DNA of 64,000 nucleotides from Glebionis coronaria (lineage: Eukaryota; Streptophyta; Magnoliopsida; Asterales; Asteraceae), in the NCBI GenBank assembly GCA_025667525.1, contig JANFOE010002214.1, forward strand, positions 186,001 to 250,000. Direction: 5' to 3'. Position 1 is the first letter of the stretch, and every line of letters begins with the position of its first letter. Shown here piece after piece: positions 1 to 10,260 of this stretch. The position numbers and the translations under genes are program-made. The notes beneath the pieces are model-generated. The model worked only from the letters and a program-made list of their open reading frames with translations. It did no database searches and was not told where the DNA came from.

Positions 1-967
1 TTCAATATTTTTCTTATTTAATTTCTGATTTTTCATTATAATTTATTTTCCAGTTACTGTTCATTTGATATTTTTTAGATTAATTAGCTATTTTAATTAA
101 CTTTTTATTATTCTGTTTTTGGCATTTAGTGTAAAAAATCATTATTTTTCAGTTTTAAAATTTTTGTTAGACTTAGAAAAATATTTTAAGGTTTTTAGTT
201 TAAAAATATTTTACTGTTCACTTTTTAATTATTTTTTATATAATTAATTTAGCTTAATTAGGGTTTTAATATTAAACTATTTTGTCTTTTAGTGCAAAAT
301 TTTACTTTTTTCAAACTTTTTTAATTTTCTACTGTTCATTAGTATAATTTAGGATTTTTAAAATTGTCAAATTATTTTTAGCATTGTTTTATTATTTTTT
401 ATGATTATTTTAGTCTAAAAATAGTTTTTTGTGATTTAAAAATAGAAAAATAGTTTTAAAAATTTAGGAAAAATAATTTTTAGTCTTTAAATAATATAAG
501 TTAGTTATTAGTTCAATAAATTAATATTTTGGACATTTTGTTAATTATATTTAATTTTAGGGCTTTAATTAGCATTTAAAATTGAATATTTAATTAATAA
601 AAGGTTTTAAAATATATTTGTTGGATTTTTATTCTTATTTATATTATTTTAGACTTAGTTTAATCTTTTAATTAATTTTTAGGCTTTGTTTTTAATTTCG
701 TCGCGTTTTACGTAATTACGTTCATCGTTTTACGTCAACGTCGTAGTTTAATCGTAATCGTAGCTCGTCTTTTCTTTTTCTCTCTTTAAACCAAAAACGT
801 CACTAATCCAAACTTGATTTCATATATATTGGCACATTAATACACACACCTCCTACGAGAACGAACTTGGAATTTATTCGACTTGTCGGTTTTCCTAAAT
901 CGTCGAGTTTAATACTTGCCGCATTTTTACGCTCTTTTTCCTAAAAGACGTATTTACACAACTATCA
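1..967 (-). mobile_element. Unclassified LTR-like edge, AT-rich, no coding
   Basis: No gene is visible. Positions 1-690 are very AT-rich, and 690-960 are richer in CG dinucleotides (repeated TTTACG and CGTCG words). The right edge is sharp: the copia F reading frame stops at the three bases 965-967, which on the minus strand read TGA and open the sequence TGATAGTTGTG. An LTR beginning with TG and ending at this junction would explain the break. The other end lies outside the window, so family and length cannot be fixed. Confidence 0.35.
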
Positions 968-1526
968 CAGTCTCTTGTGCCAAAGCCAATTAACAGAGTC
1001 TAAGGCTTTAGCGAAGAAACATGCTCCTGAGAGAGTTACAAATGACATGTCCAAGACATATACATCATTTCTTCTTAGAGCTGTCAGTACAATTTCTTTG
1101 TTAGCATTGAAAATTGTTTCTTGCTTATCATCAAACTGAACGATATACTTGGCATCACACAGTTGGTTGATACTTATGAGATTATAATTCAGACCATTTA
1201 CGAACGCCACTTTTCAGAGAACTATTCCACCACATATTATTGAACCATATTCGTCAGTAACACAAGATGACTTATCACCGAATACTACCTTAGGACCTGG
1301 TTGCTCCACGTATTTGTGCAGATAACTTTTGACCCCTGTCATACTTTTTGAACACCCACTGTCTAAGTCCAAACAGGCTTCTTGAAGTGTTTCCGCACAA
1401 ATAACAAGGTGGATTAGTTTCTCTTGTGAGCCTAATTTCTAGTAGGCTCTTTGGCTCTAGGAGCCTAACGTCTTTCACCTCGTTTGAAGTATTCAAACTT
1501 GGCATGGTCTGAGGTGGAATGAACAT
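965..1526 (-). pseudogene. F: protease region and GAG-pre-integrase domain, degraded
   Basis: Residues read from 1210 to 968 have the typical copia pre-integrase pattern: LNYNLISINQLCDAKY, then FDDKQ, then a block ending NWLWHKRL where the zinc-binding H-H-C-C region should begin. Upstream (1290-1526) the frame is shifted and the protease core is not intact. The final stop codon is formed by the first three bases of the adjacent LTR-like sequence, so truncation comes from an insertion, not from drift. Family assignment is firm; function is lost. Confidence 0.75.
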
Positions 1527-1530
1527 TGCT

Positions 1531-2319
1531 TCAACATGTGTTGCAGCTTAGTCCTACTGAGGATTCAGTATTTTGAGATGACTCAGCTAGCATGCCTCTC
1601 CTCACCATAATTATCCTATTGTGTCCTAAGGTAGTATGATCATTGCTTCTACAAATTTCACACTTAGGGTAGTATACACAATCATCAGGCCTATGATCAG
1701 AGATGCCACAATATGTACATGGTGGGAAAGGCTTAGCCTTGAATTTCTTGATTTGTTTATAGGCGGGCCCATAGTTGTAAGGCTGAGCTTTATATCTATT
1801 AGCATTTTTAATAGAATCCATGTGTATTTCATGATCTGATGTCCTGTGATCTTCACGTTTACACTTCATGCAATAGAGGACTCTAAAGCAATTATCAGTG
1901 ATATGATTTGTGTAGTGACATAATTCACAGGAGGGTTTCTTTGTTTTAACCTTCTTGGAGGACTTGGGTTTAGTTTTGTTGCTTTTTGATGATTCAGGTT
2001 GTGAGGACACATATGATTCACCCTGAGATTTAGAGGTTGAGTTCAGCTTCTCCTCCATGAATAGTTGGAACAACCTACTTAACTCCTCTTGATTTACAAC
2101 AGGAATGGAGTTGACTGAGTTTGTAGGAGTCCCTGGGGGAGAGATAGGTTTGGTTGATCTCTCAGTGATAGTTCCTGACTTAGTGTGACTTGATGTCTCT
2201 TTTGAGTCAGGCTTTGTTTGTTCAGGATAACCTAATCCAGCTCTTCCTTTGGGTGAGTGTTCTTGATAAGATAATGGACTTAGTTCAGAACATGGACTTG
2301 CCCCTTGAAGATTTTTCAA
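1531..2319 (-). pseudogene. F: gag C-terminal region with four zinc knuckles
   Basis: An open stretch of 262 codons. The N-terminal part is Ser/Thr/Pro/Lys-rich and low in complexity. It is followed by four short Cys/His modules: CELCHYTNHITDNC, CMKCKREDHRTSDH, CTYCGISDHRPDDC and CEICRSNDHTTLGH. The first and third are C-X2-C-X4-H-X4-C; the second and fourth end in His, giving C-X2-C-X4-H-X4-H. Zinc knuckles in gag bind retroelement RNA. The array lies between gag and protease, as in large copia polyproteins I associate with Asteraceae. The frame before and after is broken, so only this segment stays open. Confidence 0.75.
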
Positions 2320-3646
2320 AGGTGACAGAGGAGTTTGAATGTCCTCAGTAACACTTGATGGTTCAGTGTTACTAGATTTATCAGGGACATCAGTCTTCTA
2401 ATTAAGACCAAGTAATTCATTAACAGCCTGAGATTCAGGTATTAATATTTTGCTAGTATCAAAATTAGGTAACACACTCTCAGGGTTTGATCTTTCCTTC
2501 CAGTCTTTTGACTTTGGTATCATTTCATGATCAAACCCTACTGATGCTGTGAGAAATGCTTTTTCACTCATTTCCTTAGTAAGTGGTTTCTCAGTGAGTT
2601 GGAGCGACCCATGAATTTTCTTCTTTTGGGCAGGATTTTGACTGTTTATACACTAAGAAGCTAAGGTAGAGCTATTTGTCCATTTCTCATTGATGCATTT
2701 TTCTTCCTTAAGTTGTTCTTGAAGAGCATGATTAAATTTAGTAAGTTCAGTGTTTTGAAGTTGACAACTTACTGCTTCAAGTTTGGCTTGTTTCAAAGCT
2801 AATAGATCATCTCTACATTTTTTAATTCAAAAACTAGTTTATTATATTTTGAAAGAAGGTTTAATCTTTGCTCTTCAACAAACAATAAATCAATGTTTAT
2901 ATACTTAAGGAACCTTTGCTAGTCAGACTCTTCATCCATAGAATGAAGCATGTTTACCTTTCTCTTGGTGATGTCAACCCATTCTCCATTTCGAGCATGA
3001 CTCTTTCCAACAGACAGTTCATCATCAGCTAAAGCCATCAACACTTGATATCTGACTTCTTCATCTTCTAAGGAAAGATCTTCATCATCCCAATCAAAGG
3101 TTTCAGCTACTAACCCTTTAGCTTTGTTCTGAGGAGGTTTTTGAGTCTGAGTGTTCGAAGGTCCAGCTTCTAAAAGTGCAAGCTTTGCTTTAACCTTCTT
3201 GTACTCAGACCTATAATCCTTCTCAATTTTCTTACTATTCAAAAAACTTTGGTTAGTTGGAGAAGCCTGAATTAGTTTTGGTGTAAACTTAGGTTGAAAA
3301 TTTTCATTTCCTGATGATGAGTTTTGACTTTTATATGAGGCCAATGGAGTTTTTGAAAGACAATATTTTGCAAAATGCCCAGTTTTACCACATCTAAAGC
3401 AATAAACTCCCTTAGTTGATTGATTTCCAGCAAATCTAGTTCTTTTGATGTAACGTTTGGTATTTGCCAAAAGGGCTCTTTCATGAAATTCCCTATTTAG
3501 ATCCCTTATGTATTCAGTACTAGATCTTTCATAAACCTCATCATTTGAGGTCTCCTAAAAATCTTGAACAATTGCATTTGAGTAAAAAGTTGTTGATGTT
3601 GGTCCATGATTAACAGTGGTTGGTTTGGTTGAGGTGTCAGTTATTA
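2320..3646 (-). pseudogene. F: central gag with CCHC zinc knuckle
   Basis: The best-preserved part is 2919-3470, with a canonical CFRCGKTGHFAKYC knuckle near its start (C-X2-C-X4-H-X4-C), then a basic linker and an acidic stretch (DWDDEDLSLEDEE) before ALADDELSVGKSHARNGEW, a block I recognise from copia gag of this type. Sequence 3485-3585 continues the same product in another frame. Sequence 2320-2918 still has coiled-coil-like gag codons but is shot through with stops. The fragment ends abruptly at 3646 where gypsy A was inserted. Confidence 0.75.
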
Positions 3647-3820
3647 TGTGAGACCCCTAGAATCTGACATGGAACAACTAGGCAACAAGGGGGTCACACG
3701 TCAAGGTACAAGTGACAATGAATTATAAATGACTCGATAATGTCATAATAAAATACATATATATTACATCACGGTTTATTATAGGTTTAAAGCATAGGTC
3801 CAACAAGTTTTAAAACATAA
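3647..3820 (-). repeat. Gypsy A 3' LTR, distal piece
   Basis: Starts TGTGAGACCCC on the plus strand, the usual outer end of these gypsy LTRs (compare TGTGACACCCCC in element B). It breaks at 3820 against the TGTTG end of copia C and continues at 27069. It includes the word TTATTACATCACGG-like AT-rich sequence typical of this LTR region. Confidence 0.6.
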
Positions 3821-4347
3821 TGTTGATCCCAAACTTAGATCGATTAGCTTTGTGTATACGAGATTAGATCAAGTATAACACGTAGAGAAACCTTTGTATA
3901 TGCTTTGTGAATCTAAGTGTTATGCGGAATTTAACACTTAAACAAGAACACACAAGATATAAACAAACTTTCACTTTGATTATCAATATCGAACTTGCTT
4001 ACAATGAAAGATGTTTATAAACGAAAACTTATGTAAAACTTGATATTGAACATTAACCTAAAGGCCTTCTTTTATAGACTAAGAAGCCTTGTACAATAAG
4101 CTACGTATCAACTATTCTAGGTAAAGATAAACATAGAAAATACATTGTCGTTTCTATCCTTACTAGAAGTATTCTAGAATATAATAAACGTGTAGATCAT
4201 ATCTTCCATCAGTGCTTGTCTTCAATGTTGTCAACGCTTGACTTCAACTTGTCAACGCTTGAGCTGTCAACGCTTGTTTTGTTCTTGTCAACGCTTGAAT
4301 TGTTCTTGTCAGCGCTCAAGTGATCTGGCCTTAATTTATTCCCAACA
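3821..4347 (-). repeat. Copia C 3' LTR (527 bp)
   Basis: Bounded by TGTTGATCCC and CCCAACA. A TATA-like box (TATAAAA on the minus strand) is at 4070-4076. Five copies of the GTCAACGCT/GTCAGCGCT motif lie at 4230-4318. The 5' LTR is collinear but about 15 bp shorter because it has four motif copies, not five. Confidence 0.92.
4070..4076 (-). promoter_or_regulatory. Putative TATA box of copia C LTR
   Basis: TATAAAA on the minus strand, followed by GAAGGCCTT; the same box is at 26806-26812 in the split 5' LTR. Its position in the LTR suits the U3 promoter driving element RNA. Not shown experimentally. Confidence 0.5.
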
Positions 4348-4357
4348 ATCCTCCCCT
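4348..4357 (-). promoter_or_regulatory. Polypurine tract of copia C
   Basis: AGGGGAGGAT on the minus strand, directly abutting the 3' LTR. This is the expected site for priming plus-strand DNA synthesis and confirms the element's orientation. Confidence 0.8.
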
Positions 4358-4432
4358 AAACTTGATATCCACTCTAATGATCAAGTTTCTGAATAAACAT
4401 TAAGAACTTGGAGGAGTCTGACAAATCTTCTC

Positions 4433-7400
4433 TTATTGGTAATGAATAAATCTGATCAAATTCTTTGCCACGTCACTTGTATAATCTATCTCCAGCTGAG
4501 TGTCCTTCATCTTTTCCAAAATAGCCTTGGATATGAAATACTGAGCATCCACAAGTAGATACTCAGCAAACTTTGTAAAACTCAAATGGTATACACCAGC
4601 AGCTGAATATAACCTCCATTGAAGACCACTGAGGTCATCTTCAAGATCCTTCCATATTTCAGGATCTTCTTCTTTTGTCCCACACATTCTTTTGAATGTG
4701 GTCCAAAGTTTTATTCCATTAGCTGAAGTTGGTGCTTCAGCCTCATACTTGGTCTCCAGCAACCTCCAAAGGTCCACCAAGTCTTCTCTATCACAACTTG
4801 CAAATAAAGATATGAGAGTGGTAAAAGTGTGTACCTCCTTGCCAAATCTGCCAATCTTCCAGAATCCACATTCATCTTCTTCATAGCTAACAATTGGATT
4901 CCTGGAGTCTAATGGTAACACTTGCACCATATCTGAAGCTTCTAATGGGGAGAGCTTGAGGCTCTTTCTTATAACTGCTTCACTTGGATATAGTGGATCC
5001 ATATCTTTTGGAAATTCAAGTTTAAATCCCTTCTTCACTGGCCTGGGAATCGTCATAGCTTTCTTGATTTCCATTTCTTCTGCAAGTTGCTCCTTTCTTT
5101 CATCTGAAAGAAGTCTGAGAGTGTTTGCTTCCTGCACTCTCACCCAAATAGGATAAGCCCTATGTTCCAACTCATCAAATGTCAAAGCCTTCAACTTCTG
5201 ATGTGTCCATCCAACTCCATGACATCTGAGCAACATAAAGTAGAGCTCTCTTCTATCCCTTTTCAACTCTGAGAGAATATTGCTTGCTTTGTGCTTCAAA
5301 ATCACCTTACAATCCTTCTGAACACTAAGAAGAAGCTCCAATCCCCATATTTGATCTGAAATGGTCAAGTCTGGATTATCCATGCAGCTTTCTTCCCAAG
5401 AATTGTACATTTGAACCACCTCTGGCATGTCAAAGTCAACCTGCAATTTCAATTCTCTCAACTTTTCCCTAGCAAGCTCATCACCATACTCAAGCCTTTC
5501 AGGTTCTGTAATCATCACACTTGAGTCTGAGCTAGCTCCATCACTTTCTTCTTCAGAAGTCACAACAAATGGTGACTTTTCCTTTTCACCTTGTTCCATC
5601 ATTTGTTCAGCCAATCTTCTATCAAATTCAACTTGGGCTGCATCCTTTGGAACAATTTCTTCTACCAATTTACCCTTACCCTTATCTGATGGTACAATGG
5701 TTGGTAAGGTAGATGGTAATACCTGAGTAGAAACTTCCTTGATGATAGATGATGACTGGAATACATCACCTTCATGTGCAGGTCTGTCAACGCCCAAATT
5801 TCCTCTATCAGCGCCCAAAATACTTCTATCAGCGTCCAAATTTGTCTTGTCAACGCTCAAATATTTTCCCTCAGCGCCTTGTGTAACCTCTCTCAACATA
5901 GCTGTAAATGATAAATTTAGATTGGTTGGAGAGATTAAGGACGTATCAAAACATGTTTGTTCCTTCAAAGTTGTAAGGGCTTCAGCAACATCCATTGATT
6001 GACCATCTTGGCTGCCCTTATCACTCAGATTTCTTTGATCTTCCTCCCCTTTGGAAGACTCCTCCATACCCCTCCTAGCATGATCACTCTCTAAAACAAC
6101 AATCCTCTCCCTCAATTGCTTGAGTTCAAGGCCTTGAGAGCTGACAATTTGTACTAAGTCTGCATTTTGCTTTTGCAAGCTAATGCAGACTGCCGTCAAT
6201 TCCAAAAGAGTCATTGGTTCCAGTCTGCCCTCTTCTGAAATGGGGATTTGACCTCCCAAGTCAGATTCATTGGGCAAAGATGAGGACTTAAATATGGTGG
6301 GACTGCCTTGGCCAGCATCTACGCCAGAACCAATAGTCCCAGCCTCATCCAGGTCACCAGCCACACTTGTGGTGGTGGTTCTCTCTGCTTCATGGCTAGG
6401 ACCACCATAGGAGAACACTCCAGTAGTCCTTTGGCGTTTTATCAACCTATATTCAGGTGGTGTGGAAGATGGTGTGGAAGAATGGGTAGATGTGGGTTGG
6501 TTAAGGGGTGTTTGGGATTGTGAAGGTTGTGTGTCAGCGTTGGAAATAGGCACATTAACGCCAACATTTGATCTGTCAGCGTCAAAGGGTTCTTGGTCAA
6601 TTTGCATTTTTTCAGGTGAGGGTAAAGGTTCAGGAATGGGTTCAAGTTGTGGTTGAGGGTTAATTTGAGGTTGGGGGTCTGGTTGGGGTTGTGCTGCTGC
6701 AATAACAGCAAGCATGGCTGGGGTTAAAGGTAAGTCTCTATGGGGTGGTGAATTCATCTTCGTAAAAATAGCTTTCTTTTGCTCAGGGATCTTATAAAAA
6801 TCATTGTGATCCCTTGAGCAGTAACCTTGATCATCAAAAATCATTTGTAGAAAACGAGGATAAGCTAAAGTCATTTTTGTCCCCTTGTTTTTACACATCC
6901 CTTCAAAAATCATTTTAGAATAGTTATATTTTTGCCCTGTTGCAATGCACACAATAGCACTGGCAATGGATCTATTGATCTCATTGTGTGCAGTACATTT
7001 GGGACTCAAACATTGAAGGAGGATGTGGATGAGATACTTCCAGGCTGGGGGAAATTCCTGCTTATGATACTTGTTTAGAGTACCTTCATCAGGAAAAGGA
7101 TATCCCAAAGCCCTAAGTCCTTGTTCTATTTCATTTATGGGAAGGATGGCTACACCATCAGCATCATCAAGATGCAAGGCCTGGCGTACCAAGGCCTCAG
7201 TAACCACCCAAGACCTCCCATGAACAATAGAAGTTAATGTGGTCACTCCATTAACTGTTGAGGAACTAACAGTGTTCCAAAACTGCTTAATGTGTGTGAC
7301 TGGAATGAGTGGTGCATGAGAAAGAGCATACCTTAGTGGGGATGCGTTCAAATACGCCACCATTTGTGTGTATTGAGGAAACAAATCATTATCAGCAACA

Positions 7401-7471
7401 AGATAAGCAATCATGTTGTGTTGAGACTTGAACCCCAATTCCAATTCTGCTGAGTTAAACTTTGGTGCCAT
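4433..7471 (-). CDS. Copia C ORF3: 1012-aa protein in the env-like position
   Basis: Open over 1012 codons, ending only 85 bp before the 3' LTR. Residues about 30-220 form a conserved globular-looking block (MVAYLNASPLRYAL, IKQFWNTVSS, WKYLIHILLQCLS, YPRFLQMIF) that I recognise from Asteraceae gene models loosely labelled synaptobrevin/longin-like. A PQPQ-rich tract follows (about 261-290), then a leucine-repeat coiled coil (about 415-465), seven-residue repeats (about 540-565: LDADRS, LGADRG, LGVDRP), an acidic patch and a second conserved block (about 670-1012). No signal peptide or membrane segment is seen, so a true envelope role is unlikely. Function is unknown. It is intact although pol of the same element is broken. 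The ATG at 7471 is the first Met of the conserved block. Confidence 0.85.
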   Translation of the reverse strand: MAPKFNSAELELGFKSQHNMIAYLVADNDLFPQYTQMVAYLNASPLRYALSHAPLIPVTHIKQFWNTVSSSTVNGVTTLTSIVHGRSWVVTEALVRQALHLDDADGVAILPINEIEQGLRALGYPFPDEGTLNKYHKQEFPPAWKYLIHILLQCLSPKCTAHNEINRSIASAIVCIATGQKYNYSKMIFEGMCKNKGTKMTLAYPRFLQMIFDDQGYCSRDHNDFYKIPEQKKAIFTKMNSPPHRDLPLTPAMLAVIAAAQPQPDPQPQINPQPQLEPIPEPLPSPEKMQIDQEPFDADRSNVGVNVPISNADTQPSQSQTPLNQPTSTHSSTPSSTPPEYRLIKRQRTTGVFSYGGPSHEAERTTTTSVAGDLDEAGTIGSGVDAGQGSPTIFKSSSLPNESDLGGQIPISEEGRLEPMTLLELTAVCISLQKQNADLVQIVSSQGLELKQLRERIVVLESDHARRGMEESSKGEEDQRNLSDKGSQDGQSMDVAEALTTLKEQTCFDTSLISPTNLNLSFTAMLREVTQGAEGKYLSVDKTNLDADRSILGADRGNLGVDRPAHEGDVFQSSSIIKEVSTQVLPSTLPTIVPSDKGKGKLVEEIVPKDAAQVEFDRRLAEQMMEQGEKEKSPFVVTSEEESDGASSDSSVMITEPERLEYGDELAREKLRELKLQVDFDMPEVVQMYNSWEESCMDNPDLTISDQIWGLELLLSVQKDCKVILKHKASNILSELKRDRRELYFMLLRCHGVGWTHQKLKALTFDELEHRAYPIWVRVQEANTLRLLSDERKEQLAEEMEIKKAMTIPRPVKKGFKLEFPKDMDPLYPSEAVIRKSLKLSPLEASDMVQVLPLDSRNPIVSYEEDECGFWKIGRFGKEVHTFTTLISLFASCDREDLVDLWRLLETKYEAEAPTSANGIKLWTTFKRMCGTKEEDPEIWKDLEDDLSGLQWRLYSAAGVYHLSFTKFAEYLLVDAQYFISKAILEKMKDTQLEIDYTSDVAKNLIRFIHYQ

Positions 7472-8727
7472 TGATGAAAGCTGGTAATTTGAAATGTAGA
7501 AGATGAAGTTGATAAGAGAAAAGTGTTAGACAAGAATTATAGATACCCTGTTTAAAATAGGAGCCAAATTTATAGGAGAGAAAGAATGCATGTGATTGGC
7601 CCAAAAATAGGCAAAGATTTTCAAAAACTAATCATGAAAATATTGAAAAAGTTATAAGTTATCTCATGCATTTAATGAAAGTAACAACTCCTAAAATTAC
7701 GGCTTGAAAATATGTCAAAAAGTAACAACTGGGTAGGTCCCATTGAGTGTCAACGGTCAAAAAGAACCTATCAACGCCCAACGGCTATAATCCTGTCAAC
7801 GTTCGCCTAAAGCCATGTCAGCGTCCAATTTGGTCACAACAACGCTTGGAAAAATCTTGTCAGCGTCCAAAAATAAAATTGTTTTAAAAAGTGAAAAATA
7901 ACCTTAACAAGTAATTTATCCTAGAGAAGATAACCAAAAGCTGATAATTATTATAGGGAGGCAAGCACTGTCTAGTTATGCACACTTGTATAAGCAAGAT
8001 AGACATAACAGTCCTCTAGTGTCCCTTGCTAACCAAAAGTCTTAACAACAAAGTTACCTTATAAAATCCTTGTTACTCCAAGGTAAATCCCATATCAAAA
8101 TCATTCCCAAGTCTCCCAACAGACCACAACCAATTCTAGGCCAAAAATGTCTTGGCAGCATGCAAAGTTGATATACTATGCATGCTACAGTGCCTCATGG
8201 TTTAGTAAAACTAACCCATACTCACATGTGGACACAATCTAGAATTGTGATAAGAGTATCATATGGATACCCAAACATCCTAAAGGTTCCTAAAACCTCC
8301 CCTTAAACGATGATACAAAAAGTTTGCTAAAATCATGCATGAACATAAAAAATTTATGTCAAGATAGGAATGAAACATTCCAACCATCATCCATAAATAA
8401 AAAACTTGTCCAAAAGCTTCTCCATTGATCCATAAGCAACTCTGTATCCAATGGTATACTGCTAACACCATCTGCACATTTAGATTGAAAACCACAAAAC
8501 TAACATTGTTGCTGACAACGCCCCGATAACACATGACAGCGTTGAGGGAAGCTTTGTCAGCGTTAGACAATCATATTGCTGACAACGTTGCAAAAACACT
8601 TATCAGTGTTCAAACAACCTTTGTCAGTGTTAGAAAAATATAGTGGAAAATCTAAATCATCAATAAGACCAATAATAATAATGCATCATCCTGTACATAC
8701 TTTTATAAAAAGAATCCAAAACACATA
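7472..8727 (-). other. Copia C spacer between pol and ORF3, non-coding, motif-rich
   Basis: No credible ORF in 1.26 kb. Two clusters of the 21-bp-period motif occur here: six copies in 7748-7868 and six in 8513-8632 (forms such as TGTCAGCGTCC and GACAACGTTG on the plus strand). The rest is ordinary AT-rich sequence. The spacer would be the leader of any subgenomic or spliced RNA for ORF3. Confidence 0.6.
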
Positions 8728-9093
8728 TTAAGTGAGATTAACCATTCCAATACTTGTTACCAAGTATTGAAATCTTCCAGCATCAAAAGGTTTAGTTAAT
8801 AAATCTGACACATTTTCCTCAGTGTCAACCCTATCTGGTTGTATTAAACCTTTCTCAAAGCAATCTCTTATAAAATGGTGTCTAATTTCTATGTGTTTAG
8901 TTTTAGAATGATGTACAGGATTCTTAATGATGCATAGAGTACTATTATTGTCAACAAATATCTTAGTATGCATGAAATTATACCCATAGTCCAACAGCTG
9001 GTTCTGAATCCACAACACTTGACCACAACATGCTGCTGCAGCCACATACTCTGCTTCAGTTGTAGAATTAGCCACCACTGTTTGTTTCTTGCA
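8728..9093 (-). pseudogene. Copia C: RNase H domain, C-terminal part
   Basis: Ty1-type RNase H end: VANSTTEAEYVAAAACCGQ, then HTKIFVDNNSTLCI, HSKTKHIEIRHHFIRD and DLLTKPFDAGRFQYLV, the usual end of copia pol. It is in the same frame as the reverse transcriptase but is cut off from it by a TAA at 9094-9096, where the usual residue after ISW is missing. The natural stop at 8728 follows GMVNLT. Confidence 0.85.
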
Positions 9094-10260
9094 TTACCAA
9101 GATATTAACCTGCTCCCAAGAAACTGACATCCATCAGTTGTGGATTTCCTATCGAACTTATCACCTCCATAATCACTATCTGAATATGCAATCAGCTCCA
9201 ATGGTGAATCCTTTGGGTACCACAAACCAAGATTAGGATAGCATCTTAGGTACCAAAAGATCCTCTTCACAGCATAAAGGTGACATTCTTTGGGAGTCAC
9301 TTGATGGCGTGCACAAGCACACACAGCAAACATAATGTCAGGTCTGGAGGCAGTAAGATACATCAAGGATCCAATCATGGATCTATAATGCCTGACATCA
9401 ACATCTTTCCCATCTCCAGTCTTTCCCCAAGGGTGTTCTCTATCCATAGGAGTAGTAGCCCTCTTTTCATGTGGAGAAAAGCCAAACTTCTTCAAGATTT
9501 CAGCAACATATTTGTCCTGGGAGGTGAAGATACCATCCTCTTTCTGCTGAACTTGTAAACCAAGAAAGAAGTTCATCTCCCCCATAGCACTCATCTTGAA
9601 TTTGTCTATCATAAGCTTGGAGAAATCCTCACTCATCTTTGGATCAGTAGACCCAAAGATGATATCATCAACATAGACCTGCACAAGCAACACATCCTTG
9701 CCTTTTTTCTTTGTAAACAGTGTCTGATCTATGGTGCCCCTCTTGAATCCATTGTCCACCAAATAGGTAGACAAGGTACCATACCATGCTCTAGGGGCTT
9801 GATGAAGGCCATACATAGCCTTTTTGACTCTATACACTTTATCTGGATGCTCTGGATCCTCAAAACCAGGAGGTTGCATTACATATACTTCCTCAACAAT
9901 GGTGCCATACAAGAAAGCACTCTTGACATCCATTTGATAGACTGTGAAGCCCATGCAGGAAGCATAGGCTAGAAAAATTCTAATAGCTTCAATCCTTGCA
10001 ACTGGTGCAAAGACTTCCTCATAGTCTATCCCCTCCTCTTGTGTATAACCTTGAGCCACTAACCTTGCCTATTTTCTGACCACAATACCTCTTTCATCTC
10101 TTTTGTTCCTGAGAACCCATCTTGTCCCTATAGGTCTGACATATCTAGGACAATCAACCAGCTCCCAAACATCCTGAATTGCAAATTGATGAAGCTCGTC
10201 CTGCATTGCTTCCACCCAACTTGGTTCTTTGAGAGCATCAAAAATCTTCTTGGGTTCTTC
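9094..10260 (-). pseudogene. Copia C: reverse transcriptase and start of RNase H
   Basis: RVT_2 reverse transcriptase: [50 protein letters not shown]-type [13 protein letters not shown] and the catalytic [10 protein letters not shown], all intact, followed by the RNase H entry ([29 protein letters not shown]). Two nonsense codons lie in this segment: TAG at 10069-10071, just before ARLVAQGY, and the TAA at 9094-9096. The part from 10072 to 10260 (the EEPKKIFDAL and WELVDCP blocks) is in the same frame. Otherwise the domain is full length. Confidence 0.88.

Larger units (their letters stand above)
968..3646 (-). mobile_element. Copia element F, partial (gag to pre-integrase domain)
   Basis: Minus-strand fragment of a Ty1/copia element holding the C-terminal half of gag, the protease neighbourhood and the start of the GAG-pre-integrase domain. 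It ends at 967 against an LTR-like sequence and at 3646 against the 3' LTR of gypsy A. It is therefore the oldest identifiable layer, and the rest of its gag should lie beyond the right side of A, outside the window. Frames are broken by several stops and frameshifts, so it is a fossil. Confidence 0.8.

Noticed and set aside
4433..7471. Calling ORF3 of copia C a host synaptobrevin/longin gene
   Set aside because: It lies between pol and PPT of the element, carries the element's 21-bp motif, and shows no longin or SNARE motif that I can point to; the label is a loose one used in automatic annotation.
4433..7471. Retroviral envelope protein
   Set aside because: Position fits, but no signal peptide, furin-like site or membrane span is visible.
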